A stretch of 9,393 nucleotides of DNA from Erysipelotrichaceae bacterium UBA6182 (GTDB lineage: Bacteria > Bacillota_I > Bacilli_A > Erysipelotrichales > Erysipelotrichaceae), in NCBI GenBank assembly GCA_002422065.1, contig DITO01000040.1, positions 1 to 9,393 of the forward strand, given 5' to 3'. A program made the position numbers and the translations under genes. Under the pieces are notes generated by a model. It was not told the DNA's origin. It saw only the letters and a list, made by a program, of their open reading frames with translations, and made no database searches. Within the stretch, counting starts at the first letter, position 1, and each line of letters starts with the position of its first letter. Below are positions 6,031-9,393 of this stretch, piece by piece.

Positions 6031-6878
6031 AACTATTTGTAGAAGTAAATTCTAATGATTCATTACAAGTTCTTTTAGAATCCAACGCAAGTATATTGGT
6101 GATTGGACTAAAAGGATTTAGTGGAGATCGCCTTTATAGTGTCGATTTTGATGACTTAGAAAGTATTATTGAAACAATTCATCACCACCATAAACAAGTA
6201 TGTCTTCTTTTCCCTTATATTGTTCTTCAAACCCAATTTCAAGAGTATTCATCTCGGTTTACAAAAATAGCGAATATGAACATTGACTTCATTGCCTGTG
6301 GTGATGTAGGACTTGGTTATTTCATGAGATTAAATCAAACTAATGCGAAATTAATCTACATGAACGAAACAATGATTGCTAATCCTTTTGATGCACAAGC
6401 ATTTCTTGAAACAGGTTATGATCTCATTACACCCGCTATGGATATCACGTATGATAAAAAATTAAGCTTGGCGCAAAAGATGCCTTCGCAAGCGTTATTC
6501 CAACTATGTGGAACTCATCTCATTTCCACATCAAAACGTCCACTCTTAAGTGCCTACTATGATGTCATTGAAACCCCTAATGCACCTAAACATGTAAAAT
6601 TAAGAGAGCACAATCGTGAGCAATCTTATTTTGGAATAGAAGATGATCAAGGATTTCATGTTTTCCATGAACAACTGCTTGTGCTAGATCATCCACATTT
6701 TCTTCAATGTGACTATGGATATCTATCCTCACTTTTTGTACCGATTGAAGAAACACTTCATTGGATTCATCTTATTAAGACAAACGAGTTTACCCTTGAA
6801 AACGTAGCAAAGTCTACGACGCTAAGCGTTTATCGTGGGCTTGAAGAAACGGATAAAGGATTGGAGGCTGGAACATGA
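6027..6878 (+). CDS. Short U32-family protein, divergent TrhP1 (YrrN)-like
   Basis: This 283-residue protein is not strongly conserved, but its place directly before a full-length U32 gene matches the yrrN-yrrO (trhP1-trhP2) pair of bacilli. Several alignable pieces support this: VIGLKGFSGDRLYS (25-38, the beta strand and loop of the U32 barrel), ALFQLCGTHLISTSKRPLLSAYY (split around 156-178), and REHNREQSYFGIEDDQG (193-209), which parallels the LHDEERDNKYPIFED region of YrrN. TrhP1/TrhP2 are needed for 5-hydroxyuridine at tRNA position 34. The usual HGxxC of this motif reads CGTHL here (161-165), so the His and Cys are replaced. It may be an inactive partner. The start has AAGGA at 6014-6018; the stop overlaps the next start in ATGA. 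Peptidase activity, the old family name, is unlikely. Confidence 0.65.
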   Translation: MKLFVEVNSNDSLQVLLESNASILVIGLKGFSGDRLYSVDFDDLESIIETIHHHHKQVCLLFPYIVLQTQFQEYSSRFTKIANMNIDFIACGDVGLGYFMRLNQTNAKLIYMNETMIANPFDAQAFLETGYDLITPAMDITYDKKLSLAQKMPSQALFQLCGTHLISTSKRPLLSAYYDVIETPNAPKHVKLREHNREQSYFGIEDDQGFHVFHEQLLVLDHPHFLQCDYGYLSSLFVPIEETLHWIHLIKTNEFTLENVAKSTTLSVYRGLEETDKGLEAGT

Positions 6879-8077
6879 GTGTTGAATTACTAGCTCCAGC
6901 TGGAGACTTACTACGCTTAAAAGTAGCCTTTGATTTTGGTGCCGATGCTGTATTTATTGGAGGAAAGGCCTTTTCGCTACGTGCAAGAGCTTCAAACTTC
7001 ACAATTAGTGATATTGCTCAAGGAGTAAGAATTGCCCATGAGCGAGGTAAGAAACTATTCGTAACAGTGAATATCATTCCTCATGAAGATAATTTTGAAG
7101 GAATTGAAGCATATCTAACACAGCTTAATGAAATTGGAGTTGATGCAGTCATTGTGGCGAGTATTGCTATGGGACGCATTAGTAAGCGTGTTGCTCCAGA
7201 AATGGAAGTTCATATCTCAACTCAAGTAAGTGCTGCTAATGAGTATGCACTACAATTCTATAAATCACTTGGATTTGATCGTGTTGTATTAGCGAGAGAA
7301 TGCACCTTAGAAGATGTTAGAGTACTAGTAGAGAGTCAAATAATTCCGATTGAAGTATTTATTCATGGTGGTATGTGTGTCAATGTGTCAGGACGATGTA
7401 CATTATCCAATCATATGTCACTTCGAGACGCAAATCGTGGGGGATGTGCTCAAAGTTGTCGTTGGCGGTATGAAGTCACTGATTTATACAGTGGTGAAAT
7501 GTTATCAAAACCAGATCTTTCATTTACAATGTCATCTAAAGATTTAAATGCTACACCACATCTCAAATCATTATTAGAAATGAATGTAGCATCTTTAAAG
7601 ATTGAAGGAAGAATGAAGAGTGAGTACTATGTGGCGAGCGTTGTGAATGCCTATCGTCATTTTATGGATCATCACGAAATGCTTGATGAAGAAAACCAAG
7701 TTGCACAAACATTGGTTGAACTATCAAAAGCTGCATCACGAGAAACATTTGATGGATTTTATGAAAAACTACCTCACAGTAATTCTATTCTTTACGGAGT
7801 TAATGGAGCAGGGGTCAATCAGGATTTTGTTGGTGTTGTACGCAAAATTGATTTAGAAGCCCAAAGAATGTGGATTGAAGTGAGAAATGTCTTTCAAGTA
7901 GGGGATACACTTGAAGTGTTTGGGCCATATCATGAGAATCGTCAATGGGTTGTTCAAGATATGAGAAATGATGAAAACATTGAACTACCAAGAGCTTATC
8001 AACCGATGTCTCTTGTGTCACTTCCTCTGATTACCCCTATAGAAATTGATGAATTCATCAGAAAGGGTACACTATGA
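6875..8077 (+). CDS. trhP2: U32-family tRNA hydroxylation protein, TrhP2 (YrrO)-like
   Basis: This 400-residue protein is a full-length U32-family member, close to the ~410-420 of YrrO. The N-terminal ELLAPAGDLLRLKVAFDFGADAV (split at 4-26) begins the barrel. The U32 signature EVFIHGGMC...GRCTLS occupies 160-178. The presumed iron-sulfur cysteines are Cys168, Cys175, Cys191 and Cys195 (GGCAQSC at 189-195). KIEGRMKSEYY (242-252) is another family block, and residues from about 318 form the U32 C-terminal barrel. In E. coli and B. subtilis TrhP proteins make 5-hydroxyuridine at the wobble uridine, with dependence on Fe-S assembly and prephenate known for E. coli. It overlaps both neighbours by ATGA; GGAGG at 6863-6867 precedes its start. 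No trmR (yrrM) methyltransferase gene is in the window. Confidence 0.88.
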   Translation: MSVELLAPAGDLLRLKVAFDFGADAVFIGGKAFSLRARASNFTISDIAQGVRIAHERGKKLFVTVNIIPHEDNFEGIEAYLTQLNEIGVDAVIVASIAMGRISKRVAPEMEVHISTQVSAANEYALQFYKSLGFDRVVLARECTLEDVRVLVESQIIPIEVFIHGGMCVNVSGRCTLSNHMSLRDANRGGCAQSCRWRYEVTDLYSGEMLSKPDLSFTMSSKDLNATPHLKSLLEMNVASLKIEGRMKSEYYVASVVNAYRHFMDHHEMLDEENQVAQTLVELSKAASRETFDGFYEKLPHSNSILYGVNGAGVNQDFVGVVRKIDLEAQRMWIEVRNVFQVGDTLEVFGPYHENRQWVVQDMRNDENIELPRAYQPMSLVSLPLITPIEIDEFIRKGTL

Positions 8078-8784
8078 TATTAGAAGGAGCATTGAGTGTT
8101 AAATCAGCACTTACATATCAACGTCGTGTCATACACGAGGTAATACTTCCTGCCAAATTATCAAAAGATCAAGGATACATATATCACCTTGCCAAGAAAA
8201 ACAACGTAAAGGTAACTCAAAAAGATGACGTTACATCACTTGTGACTGGTCGTACTCATGGTGGAGTACTTGCGATTGTTGAATCGGTCCCATTAGATCA
8301 AGTCTTCCCTCATGAAGGTTTAGTGTTGATTGTGGAAGGAGTTGATGATCCTTTTAACCTAGGGATGATTATGAGAACTGCTGCCATAAGTGGATTCAAA
8401 ACGATCATTACCAACACAAAGGATTTTTATGATAATGAAGCGACTATTGTAAAATCATCTGCAGGCATGAGTGAGGCATTGAATTGGATTCGCTCTTCAA
8501 ACATTCCATCAGTGATAGAACAGTATCATAAGAAAAACTATCGACTTATCTGTGCTCAACGTAGTGACGCTTCTAAACCTTTTGATCGTGTTCAATATCC
8601 ACCAAATGTATTAGTTGCGATTGGGGGAGAAAAAAGAGGATTATCTAAAGAAATTCTTGATTTAAGTTTCATGCATGTCGTGATTGAATATCCTTCTACA
8701 CAACGTGTTGCGCTATCAGCAGTCTCTGCTACTTCGATATTGACTTATCATATCGGTCGTCAATTGATTCGTGATATACTATAA
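8074..8784 (+). CDS. SpoU/TrmH-family RNA 2'-O-methyltransferase with altered motif III
   Basis: The 236 residues show a short N-terminal L7Ae-like substrate domain (SVKSAL at 8-13, GRTHGGVLAIV at 59-69) and a SPOUT domain. Motif I is FNLGMIMRTA at 94-103 (Asn95 and catalytic Arg101). Motif II is IGGEKRGL at 183-190 with Glu186. Motif III, normally SLNVSVA, reads VALSAVSA at 212-219, so the usual Ser and Asn are absent. The layout resembles RlmB (23S rRNA Gm2251) and TrmH, but the substrate cannot be assigned, so I give no symbol. S-adenosylmethionine binds in the trefoil knot formed by motifs II and III. AAAGGG at 8062-8067 precedes the ATG, which overlaps the U32 stop by ATGA. The gene lies between a tRNA-hydroxylation gene and nadE. 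Confidence 0.85.
   Translation: MILEGALSVKSALTYQRRVIHEVILPAKLSKDQGYIYHLAKKNNVKVTQKDDVTSLVTGRTHGGVLAIVESVPLDQVFPHEGLVLIVEGVDDPFNLGMIMRTAAISGFKTIITNTKDFYDNEATIVKSSAGMSEALNWIRSSNIPSVIEQYHKKNYRLICAQRSDASKPFDRVQYPPNVLVAIGGEKRGLSKEILDLSFMHVVIEYPSTQRVALSAVSATSILTYHIGRQLIRDIL
8772..8780 (+). promoter_or_regulatory. Possible internal promoter for nadE, extended -10
   Basis: TGATATACT at 8772-8780 is an extended -10 (TGN followed by TATACT, 5 of 6). The predicted start is near 8787, two nucleotides before the nadE ATG, which has no Shine-Dalgarno site. No good -35 hexamer lies at 16-18 nt (ATCGGT at 8752-8757), so this is weak. Confidence 0.3.
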
Positions 8785-8788
8785 ATAT

Positions 8789-9393
8789 ATGAAATTAAAG
8801 ATTGCGTTAGGACAAATGCGAGTCAAGAGTGGTCACATTGAAGCTAATGTCACCACGATGATTGCCATGATCAAAGAAGCACGCAAAGCTGGGAAAGACA
8901 TGATTATTTTTCCTGAAATGTGCATTAGTGGTTATATACTAGCAGATCGCTATAATGATTTTGCATTTTTGAAATACGCAGAATCGATGAATGAAGTCAT
9001 AAAAAATCATGCTCAAGATATTATTGTTGTATGGGGTAATATTGCTTTGAGTTTCAATGATAAAACTATAAAAGGCCATGATGGTCGTTTTGGTCGTGCT
9101 AATGCTGTATACATAGCTCAAAATCAAAACTATGTACAACGTGAGAATGGAATGTCTTATCCTGGTGTTAAGACACTACTTCCAAATTATCGTGTTTTTG
9201 ATGACTCACGTTATTTCTTAAGTGCTTTAGATCTACAAAATAGTTTAGGACTTGATTTTTATTCTCCATTTATTGTATCTGTCCAAAATCAAATTTATCG
9301 TATAGGACTTGAAGTGTGTGAAGACTTATGGAGTCAGGACTATGCTTTTAATCCTACGCTTACATGGGTTTCTAATCATGTTGATATAATCAT
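8789..9393 (+). CDS. nadE: Glutamine-dependent NAD+ synthetase, N-terminal glutaminase domain (gene runs off the right edge)
   Basis: From the ATG at 8789, 201 codons run open to the window edge. The sequence is the nitrilase-type glutaminase domain of bifunctional NadE, which supplies ammonia for amidation of nicotinic acid adenine dinucleotide. The catalytic triad is visible as Glu43 (FPEMCISGY), Lys128 (GVKTLLPNY) and Cys177 (GLEVCEDLW); the LPNYRVFDDSRYF block (131-143) is typical of the long glutamine-dependent form, usually about 630-650 residues. The ATP-dependent synthetase domain lies beyond the window. The gap to the methyltransferase stop is 4 nt. No Shine-Dalgarno site is seen; an extended -10 element lies within the previous gene's end. 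Confidence 0.93.
   Translation, partial: MKLKIALGQMRVKSGHIEANVTTMIAMIKEARKAGKDMIIFPEMCISGYILADRYNDFAFLKYAESMNEVIKNHAQDIIVVWGNIALSFNDKTIKGHDGRFGRANAVYIAQNQNYVQRENGMSYPGVKTLLPNYRVFDDSRYFLSALDLQNSLGLDFYSPFIVSVQNQIYRIGLEVCEDLWSQDYAFNPTLTWVSNHVDII

Noticed and set aside
7350..7547. Plus-strand small open frame inside the TrhP2-like gene
   Set aside because: It is an out-of-frame shadow of the conserved Cys-rich U32 region, which is the real coding frame.
6027..8077. Secreted collagenase or protease pair
   Set aside because: U32 proteins are often labelled peptidases, but neither has a signal peptide and the Fe-S-type cysteine pattern with TrhP-like gene order fits RNA hydroxylation better.
8939..9139. 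Small minus-strand open frame near the right edge
   Set aside because: It is antisense to the glutaminase domain of nadE, whose reading frame is unambiguous.
1..9393. Mobile elements, CRISPR arrays, defence or toxin-antitoxin modules
   Set aside because: No transposase or integrase, no direct-repeat array and no small toxin-antitoxin pair are visible; the genes belong to housekeeping families with uniform AT-rich composition.

Overview
The window looks like a chromosomal segment of a low-GC member of the Firmicutes. The DNA is AT-rich, Shine-Dalgarno sites are of the AGGAG/AAGGAG type, and TGG (not TGA) encodes tryptophan. Genes are packed tightly, with 4-nt ATGA overlaps and very short leaders. 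An Erysipelotrichia-like host would fit the compactness and the gene families, but no marker here fixes the taxon. I see no insertion sequence, phage gene, CRISPR array, rRNA or tRNA. Almost every base is coding, and no gene-free stretch exceeds 100 bases.

Layout. (1) At the left edge a partial gene on the minus strand encodes a YggS/PLPBP-type pyridoxal-phosphate homeostasis protein. It diverges from a plus-strand pair at 340-2725: a YwaF-type membrane protein and an overlapping GH13 alpha-glucosidase of the oligo-1,6-glucosidase type. The two promoters stand back to back in about 80 bp. (2) At 2792-3612 a Bcp-type peroxiredoxin is translationally coupled to a small DUF454/YbaN membrane protein. 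(3) A 24-bp perfect palindrome at 3599-3622 separates that pair from a convergent threonine aldolase gene (minus strand, 3621-4631). It appears to be a bidirectional terminator and contains both stop codons. (4) From 4702 to the right edge runs one plus-strand operon: MFS transporter, short U32 protein (TrhP1-like), full-length U32 protein (TrhP2-like), SpoU/TrmH-family RNA methyltransferase, and glutamine-dependent NAD+ synthetase (cut by the edge). The first four genes are joined by three successive ATGA overlaps.

How the genes work together. The last operon has an RNA-modification core. TrhP-type U32 proteins make 5-hydroxyuridine at the tRNA wobble position, and the SpoU protein is expected to 2'-O-methylate RNA. 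Two points deserve attention. The short U32 partner has lost the conserved cysteine of its signature region, while the long partner keeps all four cysteines. The SpoU protein has a non-canonical motif III in which the usual Ser and Asn are replaced. The rest is housekeeping: PLP homeostasis and a PLP enzyme (threonine aldolase), isomalto-oligosaccharide hydrolysis, peroxide defence and NAD synthesis. I did not find a clearly new multi-gene system. The most interesting signals are the degenerate U32 partner, the altered methyltransferase motif, and evidence for leaderless or near-leaderless transcripts.
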